DNA from: Aphelenchoides besseyi
Taxonomy: Eukaryota; Nematoda; Chromadorea; Rhabditida; Aphelenchoididae
NCBI GenBank assembly: GCA_024699855.1
Contig: JAMPIQ010000002.1
Span: 5,270,001 to 5,334,000, forward strand
DNA: 64,000 nucleotides
Reading direction: 5' to 3'
Shown: positions 12,601-23,346 of the stretch, in pieces
Numbering within the stretch: the first letter of the stretch is position 1
How the letters are laid out: every line of letters starts with the position of its first letter
Notes under the pieces: model-generated
Told to the model about the DNA's origin: nothing
The model's database searches: none
What the model saw: the letters and a program-made list of their open reading frames with translations, nothing else
Made by a program: the position numbers and the translations under genes

Positions 12601-14103
12601 TTCAGAGCAAAATCAAGCAGAAGCTCAAAAATTGGAAAAGAACACGTTTGTCAAACGAGCAACCAAAGCGTTGAGACTGAAAGTAAGAACATTTATAAAC
12701 ATCATATGTTAGTCTTTTACTTCAGAGTCCAGGTAGACGAAATGGAAAACCTCAACAAATTGCCGAAAGAACTTCTGATTCGAATACTGAAGACTCGTCT
12801 ATTTATTCGGCCGATGAGGCTCAGATGCTGCCAAGTCCTCCGTCAAAACTATCCAATGGATCAAATCTTTTATCACGAATGACAACTCAATCGACCGGTC
12901 GGTTAAATGTTTCGCACAACAAACACGTAAACCCGCTTATGCTCACGTTGAAACCAAAAACTGTCGCACTTTCATCGTCCTTGTCACCTTTAGAACAGTC
13001 CGTTTCAAGTGAACTGTCGACCACAAAAAGCAAAAGAGCATCGACTTTACGTCGTTTTCTTGGACGTAAGTCGATCACGGAAACTAAACACGAAGAGAAC
13101 TACCCACAACATCATCGAATTGCTTCGAATTTCCCGTTCGATTGCTGTTTACGATTACCGGGTGCTCGTCGACCCATCTGCCCGAACGAGGAAGAGACAA
13201 CTTAACGTCAATTTTAGTTCATTTGTTCGCTTTTATGTTTATTGCACTAAATTATAATTCGTTTGTTTACGTCCATTCACTTGTCCGTTAATGCTTATGC
13301 TCACGCTTCAAGTTTTGTTAGTTAGCACTTTACTCTTCAATTTGCTGACTTGTCAATGGGTTTTTAGCTCAACACAATGATTCAGTTCGAGTGACTCCGA
13401 ATTCGTCGGATCGTGGATCAGGTTCCTCAGTTGGCTCCGATTATGAACATCCACAGTTCGAAATCAATCATACAAAAAGTAGTTTGCAAGCTTATTCAAG
13501 GTCCAACTCAAACTTTAGCTATCAGCATTGAATCTCAACAGAGCAATAGCTACGCGTCAATTCCATCGTTTCGGTCTCGTAACACGCGAATTGGCGGGTC
13601 GCTTCGATATCCACCAGCATTTCGACCTGCAATCGCGGAAAACTGGAAATTCAAAACTTCAGCTGACGATGGAATCAGTTTGCATGGATCAGAACGATCT
13701 ATTGATGTGACCACTCCGATTAGTTCACTATCACGTTTCAATGGTCGACCTCCACCGCCATATGTTGCTCGTTCCAATGGTCAACCACCCGCTTATTCGC
13801 GGACTGGAAGAGTGAGTCAAGAAGTGACGTTCAATCGTCGATTTTGTGCTTTAGATTACTCCTGCAAATGGACGCTTCTCTCCGTTAGTTACTTCAACTC
13901 CAAAACCCAACTGTCAGAAATCCGTATCTTCGACCACGACGATTTTCGTTCCACCCGAAGGCGAAGATCGTCCGCTGGTTCGTGATCGTTCTGATCGAAA
14001 TGCAAAAGCTCAGAGTATTTACGACAACGCAAATGAACAGACTACCGATGTCCTAAAATCGATGGTACGTCCAGAGCATTGGATTGGCTACGGCTGTGTT
14101 TAG
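6607..14103 (+). CDS. grdn-1: Girdin/Daple (CCDC88)-family HOOK and coiled-coil protein
   Basis: Cytoplasmic scaffold of the HOOK/CCDC88 family, linking microtubule and centrosome/basal-body machinery to actin and signalling; C. elegans has one such gene, grdn-1. Exon 1 (6607-6653, FWNTPLAVWL) and exon 2 (from 6699, DGHILTLLFNI) match the start of the girdin HOOK domain; LPDALRIVEGPPIS and GHEMQKLLGLLLGAAV complete it. About 900 residues of heptad coiled coil follow (roughly 9420-12700). The tail is Ser/Pro-rich, with a PPPPYV stretch. The last exon ends IGYGCV, TAG at 14101-14103: a class of PDZ ligand known from vertebrate Daple, whose C-terminal GCV binds Dishevelled. About 18 exons, all GT-AG. 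One intron (7080-9215) is far longer than the others. I saw no clear G-alpha binding (GBA) motif. Orthology rests on the HOOK alignment plus the C-terminus. Confidence 0.88.
7080..9215 (+). other. 2.1 kb intron inside the girdin HOOK domain
   Basis: The exon ending PPIS/G (donor at 7080) joins in phase with ENSGHEMQKLLGLLLG at 9216. This gives the continuous HOOK sequence expected from other girdins. The stretch has open frames on both strands but no recognisable nested gene, tRNA or repeat. It is about 50 times the usual intron size here, so enhancers or an alternative promoter could sit in it. Confidence 0.7.
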
Positions 14104-14208
14104 TTTTTAATTTATCTTTTCTTCCCGGTCAATCTCATGTTTTATTTTGCAACTATCCATCTCGTCAAATAAACAGATTGTTATCAGGAGATTCGTTTAT
14201 TCGCCAAC

Positions 14209-15571
14209 TTAACTTAGAAATTCGCTAAACTTCAATTTGGAGAAAATGAGATCTGCAATTTGAACGTGTGCTTTTGATGTTGGATGGAAGCTCCCGCCGG
14301 TGTCTCCTTGAACACTAATGGACTCAGCAACTCCTCGAATCAACGGTTTCTGAGCACAGATTCCATTACGAACAAACAAATCGGTTACTTCGGGTACCGC
14401 AGTCCAACCGTAGAGTTTGGCTTTTTGTTCGATCAATCGATTAAGTGGCTTAAGAACATAACTCTCAGCACTGCGTAATCCTCTTTTTGTCATCTAAACA
14501 TGTAAGGATTGTATAAAAATAGGTCCTTGAAGCTCACTCCATGCATTTCATCGCAGTTGCCATCCAGTTCACCGCGATCATTTCTTGCCCACGACCAATA
14601 TGTTGGATAAATGACTTGCGAAGGATTGAGACCTTTTAGACGATCAGCAACTCGATCCAACTGCTTGCTAACAAATTGAAGACGATTTTGACTTCTCACA
14701 CGTGATATCACCGAACCGCTCAACAGTTGGCTTAATATTTCTGCGAACTTCATGTCATTACCGCCAACACTCAGCATCAAAATTTCCGGTCCTTTTCCGC
14801 GTTCACTTCTAATCGAATCGATAATATCTAACTGATCAAGTAGAGAAACCGTTCCATCGTTGACGGCAGCACCAGTACATGCGAGAAATGTGAAATGAAT
14901 TGCAAATTTATCGCGGACCAACTCCAACAATCGCTTATATACAATGAAAGGCCACGCCTTTGTACTACGATGACATTTCTCTGGAAATACAATTCAAGTC
15001 GTTGATCGAATAGTGTTGATACCTGAAAGCCATTGAGGTCGACTCGCTGCTATTTCTCCAGTTCCTTCGCCCGATGCGAACGAATCTCCCACTGCAACCA
15101 ACCAAAAGTCGAGAAAGTGAACGGTCCGTTGAGTTTGAAGAACAATCGAATGACGTTGTTTGGCCGTTAGTTTCACCACAAAAACTCCCTGAAGTTTAAA
15201 CTCATTTTCCATTCTCCACAATTCTCGTTTACCTGCCGCGGAGATTGCCATCGAATTGCGCAGTTCTCCGTGAATTTCTCTTCGATTAAACCTCCGTTTT
15301 CATATTCGAATCTCCATCGATAACTCAAAGCCGTCGATCCAAGACGATTACAGACAGTAAACAGAGCAAGATTGTGATGTTGTTGAAAGCTGTTCAAACT
15401 GTTGGTCAAATTAAGTGGGTCGAATGAAGACAAACGCTCGAATCCGATGTGATTCGTTTCTTCGATTGTCGGACTTTCTATTCGCGTTATTTCGAAAGCA
15501 GGAAGTCGAGTCCAAGTGGCAATCGAACCAAAAACAAACCAAACAAACGAAGGAACAAATGGCAATCCCAT
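14209..15571 (-). CDS. Secreted SGNH-fold esterase/lipase-like hydrolase
   Basis: Start ATG at 15569-15571 gives a hydrophobic N-terminus (MGLPFVPSFVWFVFGSIATW), a likely signal peptide. After an N-terminal module of about 120 residues (which carries CNR and NC cysteine motifs) the SGNH blocks appear in order: GDSFASGEG (block I, catalytic Ser), ACTGA (block II Gly), LSVGGNDM (block III Asn) and GGSFHPTSKAH (block V His). Four exons join through GT-AG introns of about 44 nt: RQ/GVFVVKL, S/EKCHRS and MHG/MTKRGL. The stop TAA is at 14209-14211. The family hydrolyses ester bonds of lipids or carbohydrates; the substrate cannot be told. It is convergent with the girdin gene, 105 bp between stops. 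Confidence 0.82.
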
Positions 15572-16259
15572 GACTTCAATTAGCGATTATTGAACCATGC
15601 TCGTGGTCAACCGAAATGTTGTGATAAAGACGATGATATCAACGGAAAACGACGCGCAATCGGTCCACGCTACGGAAACGGGCGGGTATACCAACCACCC
15701 GAGTTTGCCATCGAGCGGCAAACTTCAAAGCATCCAAAAATTGTCCCTCGCGCCGAAGTGATATGTCTAATCGGTGCTCATTAAGGACCGCTTTTTTGTT
15801 TGCCGCTGTCAAACCTAAGAAATCGCGTGAATCTCAATGGTTTCTGAACATGGCAAACTAAAAGATCATAACCTCAAAACATCTGTGAAGTTATCAGAAA
15901 GATACCAAAAACAGCATTGTTGGCCTTTTGAGTTTGCCGCTATTTCTTATCAGAACACCGAGAGGTCAGTTCGGTGGCAATTTGATTTTTGTCACCGCAA
16001 TTTTCAATCGAAATTCTCCACAAAAAATGCCGCCAAAAAGATGCCGCTCTTAAACTGAGCACATGGCGAAAAGGATTAACAGGCATAGAAAGATGGAGAT
16101 TAATGAATTGATGCGACTGTCCGACGAACAAATCGATTGTTTTCAGATGTTTATATCGTATAGCTGAGCATCGACTATTGAAACAGATATAACGATTTGT
16201 TTGGACCCATAAGATGAAAATACAACGAACGGAGATCAATGGCAGCTGATGAATTGAAG
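15572..16259. other. Intergenic region
   Basis: Lies between the hydrolase start and the PAQR stop, both minus strand. It should contain the hydrolase promoter. Short open frames only; no motif or repeat recognised. Confidence 0.5.
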
Positions 16260-17607
16260 TCAATGCAACTTCTTCTTTCGGGCTTCGTTCAGGAAAACCG
16301 TAACTGAGACAAAGCAAGTCAACAATGCCGTACAAAGAACGTAAAGCAGCGGTTTGATCATAGGATCGTTCCAGAGACCCGGTGGTCCAGAAGCTCGAAC
16401 TGCACAGTCGACATGGGCGGTCTCACAAACGCACCAAGTAACACAAGTGATGCACAAATGGAAGAGCTAAACTATGATTTTGTTAATATCAACAATGCTT
16501 CTTGTTTACCTGATGTCCGTATCCAATCAAATCGAATCGACCGGGTGCACAGGATTCCGGGAAATTGACTCCCATGAAAAATGCCGCAAGCATAAGCCAT
16601 TGAAATCCTCGGTTATGAATTACAAGTGAAATATCATTCTCGGCGGACTGATAAATCGAACTCCCATTTCCCGCAGCAAACGCTTGGATCAATCCACTAA
16701 CCAAGTATCGATCGTATAATGGAATGTAAATCCAAAAAGCTACGGCTCCTTAATAAACAATCAGATAGTCTGAATAAAACATTTGTTACCACAAGACATA
16801 ATTCGAATCATATGTCGAGTTTTCCAGAATGGACGCAATACGAAGAAGCCACAAGTCGACAAATATTGAAGAAGAATAATTGCAGCCAAAGTTGGAACAT
16901 AAAACTGAAAATCAGATAAACGATTGCTCATCGAATACGTATCGTACACTCGCAAATAGCGGCGAATTGTACGGTCGACATGAGAAGCGAGTTACTCCTA
17001 CACTCAAACTGAACATTGCAATCCCACTGAAATCAATGAGCAACCAGAAGATGTGATCGATCGGTGAACGTGAGTGCTGGAAAGCAAACTTTCAATCAAT
17101 AGTTTTGTACAAACCATAAGATGAGTGACAGCAGAGCATAGGAACAGACACGAAACACCGATATGTGCAAAAAGAACGATTGCGCGTGGACGTTCGCTGG
17201 CCAGTTCGGGCAGAATGTAAAAGACGTAAAGTCCAATCAATGGAATCAAATGAGTCCAGAAATTAATCTAAAACTGTATGAGTCAAACACTTCACGAGTC
17301 GACATACCAGTTCATTGTGCCACGAGAATGCAGAACCGAAGTAATAACAAAGCGGACGATTCAATGGACGATAGCCGTGTTTCACGTAACTGCGTCGAAG
17401 TAGAATCGGTATCTCTTCATCGCTTAGCATTCCACGAGCTTTTGGAGCCCAACTTCGACGACGAAACGATTTGATCGTCTGAAAACCAAACTCAATTACT
17501 TTACACCATTTAAGTGTTAAACGAGTGAAATAGCACAACCTGCTTAAAACCGTTGAAGCAACGATAAAGCTCACAATCCCTGCGGACTGAATACAAAAAC
17601 TTTCCAT
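16260..17607 (-). CDS. PAQR-family seven-helix receptor (progestin/adipoQ receptor)
   Basis: Integral membrane protein of the PAQR/hemolysin-III superfamily (adiponectin and membrane progestin receptors; members with the metal site have ceramidase-like chemistry). Start at 17607; the N-terminus is unusually hydrophobic (IVSFIVASTVLSRLCYF) ahead of the conserved box GYRPLNRPLCYY...FSWHNELINFWTHLIP. The TM2-end His is in SAVTHL. The last box is FDLIGYGHQLFHLC, with the HxxxH metal pair. Several TM helices are visible (FVFYILP..., VLFAHIGVSCLFLCS, TLAAIILLQYL, GFQWLMLAAFF, PLLYVLCTALLTCFVSV). It ends in a basic tail (NEARKKKLH), stop at 16260-16262. Introns are as short as 38 nt, all GT-AG. The mPR-like or AdipoR-like subgroup was not resolved. 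Confidence 0.85.
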
Positions 17608-18753
17608 CTGTTTTTTCTCTTTAGTCTTGAAAACTGCAATTCACAAAATTTGTGGCCCACAGCTCAAATCCCCGTAGGTCAAGGCGCGACGATCCTCGTT
17701 CTCAAAAAAACAAACGGTCGTCTTTCCAACTGTTTTTGGACCCGGAGTTAAGGGAAAATGTCAATCTTTCTAATTCACTTCTTCACGCACCTCATGACTT
17801 TCGCTTTCAAACTCGCATTTGCTGTTAAAGCACGGCGTCGACAAATCGTGACCCATTGGTTGGATGTCAATCCTATTTAAGAACGGAACCAAAAGATTGA
17901 CAGCGGAACTTCCAACGTTTTTAAACGTAGCTTTCATTTAAGGACTTTGGAGACACCGACGGCCATTCAGCTGTTGAAACACAGTCGATGATTGGGAGAA
18001 AACTGAAAAATTTAGACGCACAACTCAAATATCAATTGGGTGTTATAAAACAACAAAAAGTTTGTTTGTTCACCTGCGGGAAGACTCGAAAGGTGTGGTC
18101 GTTTTAAGGATAATCACCGAGTCGAGAACGAAGTTTCGCTTCTCAAGCAAATTTTGTAAACCCAATGGCTATCGAGAAAGTGGAATAAAACGGCCGAGTG
18201 GAACGACGCACCAAACACACATCATATCCTCAAATTTCAACGTTACGAACACTCCAAAAAGTTTGTCCAACCGTTTAAACTAGCCCACTTCTGGACGTTG
18301 CCGTTCAATCTCCGATTATGAACCTCAAGTTGTGGCATTGAAAAGCGAGCAAACCGCGAGAAAATTTGGGCTTCCAAAACTCACCTCCATGTCAAATCGA
18401 AATACAAAAAAGTGAATGATTGGCGATGCGTTTCGATTTTCAATTAACATATGCAGCAGCCTATTTTCGGAGTTTTATGAGATCACTAGGAGCCTGAACA
18501 TAATCATAAACGTAATGTTGATCGTGATTTCCAGTTATTCCTTAGTAAGAGTTAGTGGAGAAAAGAACTGAGCTTTTAACGTCGTCAGTTTTTGACAATT
18601 GTGTAGACGTTAGAGATTGTAAGTTCTGTTCATTTTTCAATAGTAAAAGTCATCGTAATGGCACACTCGAATCTCATCAGGACGACTATCATTATTTTAA
18701 TTTATTTGCAATTAAAAAATGAGGTAAGCAATAAAAAGATTTTGTGGCGGTAC
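17608..18753. other. Intergenic region
   Basis: Upstream of the PAQR start and downstream of the GRL stop. No coding frame with recognisable content on either strand; probably PAQR promoter and UTR sequence. Confidence 0.5.
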
Positions 18754-19763
18754 CTAAAGTTGACGATAAACATAACACGAAACACTTATTGGCTCGACGG
18801 TATGTTGGCACCATAGTTCGGTATTCGAAAGATACGAAAAGTCGGAAGCTGCGCAAATAACCTAAGATATAAAAACTTTAAATGGCTTAGAAAACCAAAA
18901 CATACGTCAAAACGTCCTCCAAACTTTCGTTCTGCAGCCACTTGGATCAATCGTTTGCTCGTATTTAGATCTTCGCTTATATTTTCTTTGATGATTTCAC
19001 GAAGTTCCTGAAATGAAAAAGGTCAAAGAACAGCAAGAACCTTCGATTTACATCGCTGTTACATTCCGAATCGTTGGTTAACTTCAAAAGCGAAATATCG
19101 ATTGGAGGAGATGGTTCGTTGGCTAATGTTGCATTTGCTACAACCGCACTCAGCTCAGCTTTGGCTGCTGCTTCTTCGTCTTCAACTTTCTGCGTTAAAC
19201 TGCTGGCAACAATCCGTTCAGGTCCGCTTTCAGTGTATTGACTTTCACGTTGAATTGTTGATGGAAGTACTTGTTCGTAGTTTACGGGTGGAGGTGGAAT
19301 TGGATCTGGATAGCTACTGGATTGCTGAGCTACAGGCGCAGGTCGATAACTCGGTTGCGGTGCGGATTGATAGCTTTTCTGTGGAAGTGGTGGAATGTAA
19401 CTTGAAATCGATTGATAAGAAGGTGCCGGTTGCGGCTGAACATAAGATGTTGGAACGGGTGCAGCAGAGACGTAAGAAGGAGCTGGAGGCTGAGCATAAG
19501 ATGCACTTGCAGATGCATATCCAGTGTTTGGAATTCCAGAAGAAGAAGGATAATAACTCGAACCACCAAAACTCCTGCCACAAGACGATGCACAAGCGGC
19601 TAAAATGCGTCTGTTAAATGTAAAAACGTGACCACTTACGAATACATGGCGAGGCAGCAGGGGCTGAACAACAACATCCACCTGAGCTAGCCGGTGGTAG
19701 CAGAAAAGAACTGCAAGTTAATGGAAGAATAAGGAAAACAAAGTCGATTAACTGCAATGCCAT
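18754..19763 (-). CDS. Ground-like (GRL) domain secreted protein, hedgehog-related family
   Basis: Secreted nematode-specific protein with a C-terminal ground-like domain, a relative of the hedgehog-related grd/grl/wrt proteins found in cuticle and apical matrix. Start ATG at 19761-19763 encodes a signal peptide (MALQLIDFVFLILPL) followed by a Cys cluster (GGCCCSAPAASPC), typical of GRLs. A second Cys motif (ACASSCGRS) opens exon 2, then a long low-complexity linker of Pro/Ser/Tyr/Gln with repeated PAPSY. The ground-like domain follows: NDSECNS/DELREIIKENI, SKRLIQVAAERKFGGRFD/VICAASDFSYLS, and CQ before the tail. Stop TAG at 18754-18756. Four exons with GT-AG introns. The linker suggests a structural matrix role. 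Confidence 0.88.
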
Positions 19764-20259
19764 GATCTAAACTACTAACTAGTTACTAAACAATCAAAAA
19801 CTCGCGATCAAGTATTCGTTATGTCTATTAAATGGCATCTATAAGCCTATCAAACGTTCGATGCGACCTCTTTCAAAGCGATAAAAAACGAAACGACGCA
19901 TCTTCTTTTTATTCTGGCGTCTAAACGACATCCGATGTTTCTTTATTCTTCCGTTACTTATATCCGACTTGAGGTCGTCGACTTCTTGCCACCCGAAATG
20001 TTTCGGCGGAAAACTCGTTCCGCCGTTCCACCGAAAACTTCCATTAGGCGTCAATAGCTAATGGTCAGCGGGCGGCGACATTTGTCACTTCGACGGAAAA
20101 GAAGATGAAACAACAATGCGGGATTACTGTCGGACGTTTCGATTAGACGCCGTTGATCTCCACGTTACACTTAAAATCTCTCCCCTCAATAATTACTTTC
20201 ACTTTTCGGATGATTAGTAGAACGGAAACGAAGAGATTTATTCGGCGGCAAAAACCCTT
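19764..20259. other. Intergenic region
   Basis: About 500 bp between GRL start and the UBASH3-like stop. Likely the GRL promoter. No coding motif seen. Confidence 0.5.
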
Positions 20260-21327
20260 TCACTCGTAACGTGGAACTTGTATTTGATTGCTCATATGCA
20301 AGAAAGAAATCGGTGGAATCGTATCTGTATTCAATTCCCATTTAGCTTTTGTTGTGCGTATTGCTGAACGAAATTCACGTTCGAGAACGACCGTTGAACC
20401 GAACGGATAAGCCAATCCACATCGAATCAAATCGTGTGAACCGTGCGGTAAATCTCGACGTTCTGAAATCACACGAAAACTTAATAGTAAACTGAAATGA
20501 AAGACCTTGAAAGTGACGAACAATTGCATCTATTGTAGTTGCATGGCAAACAACTAAAATTGCTCCATCAGAAATTCGATTGCACGATTCCATGAGCATT
20601 TCGGCGACTTTCTTCAAACGTTTGTATAAGTCACTCACTGATTTCTCCTAGATGTTCAGTGGGATCAACGTTCTTCATTACTCAACTCACTTTGTAAAGT
20701 TCTTCGTTCAATTGATTAACGCTGATAATCGGTTGATAATCCCGATCCATTGGATAACCGTGTTCCGACATTTCCTCAGCGCTCAGAAACTTCGGCACAC
20801 CATCTTGCCAATAGAAAGACAACGGTTCGAATAGTCCCGGCTCAACGCAAATTCTTGGTTGATGTTTTTGCATGCTCATACTCAAAACCGAACTGCATGA
20901 CTGAATACAACGAAGTGATGGAGAGCAATAAACCGCGTGAACTCGTATACCACGCATTCCAATGGCACGACCAACAAATTGCGAACAAACGGAACCGACC
21001 TAAATAAAACCAATCAGTAAACAAACAGATGACAAAGCAAACAGCGGTAAGTGGAGAATCGTTCTTGAAAGAATCTGCCGCATTGGGACGACTGATCACT
21101 TTAGTTGGTTGATTCAAATCCATGGTGTGATAGCGACCATCAGAAGGAAACGCTTTGAAACGCCACGCAGAATGCAAACGATCACATGGTTCACCATTGC
21201 GCACCAAAATCAAACGAACTTTGTCGCCGTTCAAATGCCAAGTCGACGGAGACACCTGAACGAACGGACTCTCATTAGCCATCTGACTGCTCTCTTTCTC
21301 ATCATCGACTTCTTTGTTCATTGACAT
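20260..21327 (-). CDS. UBASH3/Sts-like histidine-phosphatase-fold protein, probably inactive
   Basis: The fold matches the C-terminal phosphatase (2H) domain of UBASH3/Sts proteins, which remove phosphate from tyrosine kinases. Start at 21327. Recognisable blocks: DKVRLILVRNGEPCDR, GRYHTMDLNQP, VYCSPSLRCIQS, VEPGLFEPLSF, YRP-like DYQPIISV, and ILVVCHATTIDA. No UBA or SH3 domain is present, so this is the phosphatase module alone (about 290 residues, four exons, GT-AG). The usual RHGER is RNGEP here: the phospho-accepting His is Asn and the second Arg is Pro. The later Arg (SPSLRC), Glu (VEPGLFE) and His (VCHATT) remain. It is therefore probably a pseudophosphatase or ligand-binding protein. 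Stop TGA at 20260-20262. Confidence 0.85.
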
Positions 21328-21458
21328 GACGACCGATCACCACAAATGGACAAACGGAAACTGAGTTTATTTAAAAGAATTAACTTTAATTAATGCAAAA
21401 TGTACATTACATTGAACAAATTTAAACATCAAAAAACGTGATGGTAATCTATCATCAG

Positions 21459-23179
21459 TCAATCCAAACAAATGACATCGTTGTCTTCTTCTTTACTTTC
21501 ATTATTCAATATTTCATCCTTGAGTTTGACTCCAAATCCGGGCAGTTTGATCGAGCATTCGTCTACGTAGTCCACGAATGTTTGACCGTACGAGAGACCG
21601 ACTCGAAGCAGAGCAATGCAGTCATCATAAGCGTAATGTTCATTGTAGGAACCGTTGACAACATCTAAACACATGAACATCACTGCGGTAATCGAAGTTT
21701 TTTACCGTGGTACAAAGTTCTCAAACGAAAAGAACCGCGAGTACGAAAATGTTGATTTGCTGAAATGCTCTCGAAATTCCAATCTCCATTGTCTTTACGC
21801 CTGAAAATTGATCATAAAGAAGAAGTATGTCAAAGGACGTACGAAAAGAAGTTCTCATTTAATCTCCTCCTTTTTGCCGGAGCCCAATCGTCCGTGTTCA
21901 TAAAATTCAATGGATTAGCTATTCGATAGTCTTCAGATGTGGGTCGTCTTCCTCTAAACATCAACGTCAAAGTTCGACAGTAAACAACGAACTTACAAAG
22001 CGATAGAAAACGCGTGATTTTCATTGTTTTCTCTTTGTAGTCGTGGCGGCGTAATTTGTTCGATGTTGTCCGGTGGCCGTAGAATTTTACGCGCTTCAGC
22101 TTCATCTTGAACAGTTTTTTCAAGGTAGATTTCGCCGTCATTGATAACTGACCGAACCGAAGCTTGCGAATCTTGGTCTTCAGTTTGACTGGTACTCGGT
22201 TCTTCTTCTTGTTCATTTCTCTTGCAATGATTGTTGAGTGCCATTTCAGTGACTGTAATATTTTGCACTCATTTTCTTACGAAGATTAAACGACTCACTT
22301 CGTCTCCAGTTGATCCCGTACATGATTTGCTTCACGTCTTGGTGATAAGTCTTTTCGATGTCGGCAAATGCCATGTACGAGTCGAGAAAGTAGATGTGCT
22401 TCGGAAAGGGATGTGTTTTTTGAAGATCGTACCTTTGAAGCTCGGAAAGTAGAATGCGATAGTCAAAATGCATTCCTAGAAACACTATGTTTAATAGCCA
22501 AGTCTTTTCTCGAGATACCATTATGAGCTATCAGTGCAATCGGAGATGGGAATGAAAGCAAAACAGCCCGAATCAACGGCCAAGCTTCTTGGAAAGTTTG
22601 TTGAGGTAAGAGATCTTGTTTTCGTAAATGCATTCCTAAACTTAGTCAACAATAATTTTCAATAAAATCAACGCTACCAGAACACTTTTTCTGTATGGCT
22701 TCGTAATCAGACCACTCTGATGGACTGAGATTCGGGTTAACTTGTTTGACATAGGAAGTGGTTGCAACATTAACAAAAATGTCCGACTTTTCAAACGACA
22801 TGTTTGTATGTTCCTTTTTCAAACGGTTCATAGCTGTAGCAGATTATTGAACCTGCGAATCGGATTCTAAGTTACCGTCAATATACAAATCACGATCGAC
22901 TGCCACAATAGCAAATTCCGTAATCCGCGGCATCAAAACATCTTTATTGGTGTCAACTGAAAAAACTTCTGAACAAAAGTGTGAATTCCAAAACTTACAT
23001 ATTTCGTTGTATGTCTTGAATCGTAAAAAGTTATCGCGAGAGTCTCCAGGATACCATCGTTGTGGTGCTCGCGGATCATCTAGGCCTTTGCCGCTAATCA
23101 ATCCTGTGGTTTCGAGATCAAAGAAAATGAAGGTCTTGATTTTTTGTCCATCGATGAGTTGGGCCCCATTTTCTGCCAT
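21459..23179 (-). CDS. TREX-type 3'-5' DNA exonuclease (DEDDh) with an insert
   Basis: Member of the DnaQ/TREX 3' repair exonucleases, which degrade single-stranded or mismatched DNA 3' ends. Start ATG 23177-23179 (MAENGAQLIDGQK). Exo I is FIFFDLETTGL; PRITEFAIVAVDRDLYID follows. Exo II is split by an intron: IALIAHNG/MHFDYRILLSEL. Exo III is GSYNEHYAYDDCIAL, with the catalytic His and Asp. All five DEDDh positions look intact. Between Exo II and Exo III lies an extra stretch of more than 120 residues (NHCKRNEQEEEPSTSQTEDQ, then TPPRLQRENNE and a PAKRRRL basic patch), predicted disordered, with a possible nuclear-localisation signal. Nine exons with GT-AG introns of about 42-45 nt. Acidic C-terminus, stop TGA at 21459-21461. 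Confidence 0.88.
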
Positions 23180-23346
23180 CAATCTCAAAACAACTTGTTT
23201 TACAATTTAACTCGTTCGCAAATATCGAACTCGTTGGTACGAGTAGTCTTGTACATACGATTCAAGCGGAAGTAAAGCATATTATCTGTTTATCCTACGA
23301 AAAAGACCACTACAAACGTTTTGTTACTATTAAAAAAATAGACCGC

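Noticed and set aside
13030..13070. Possible GBA (G-alpha binding) motif in girdin, TLRRFLG
   Set aside because: It lacks the acidic residue before Phe that defines the motif; resemblance too weak.
19102..19617. 171-codon plus-strand ORF and two long minus-strand shadow frames
   Set aside because: Opposite or out of frame to the repetitive Pro/Ser/Tyr linker of the GRL protein; low-complexity repeats keep several frames open.
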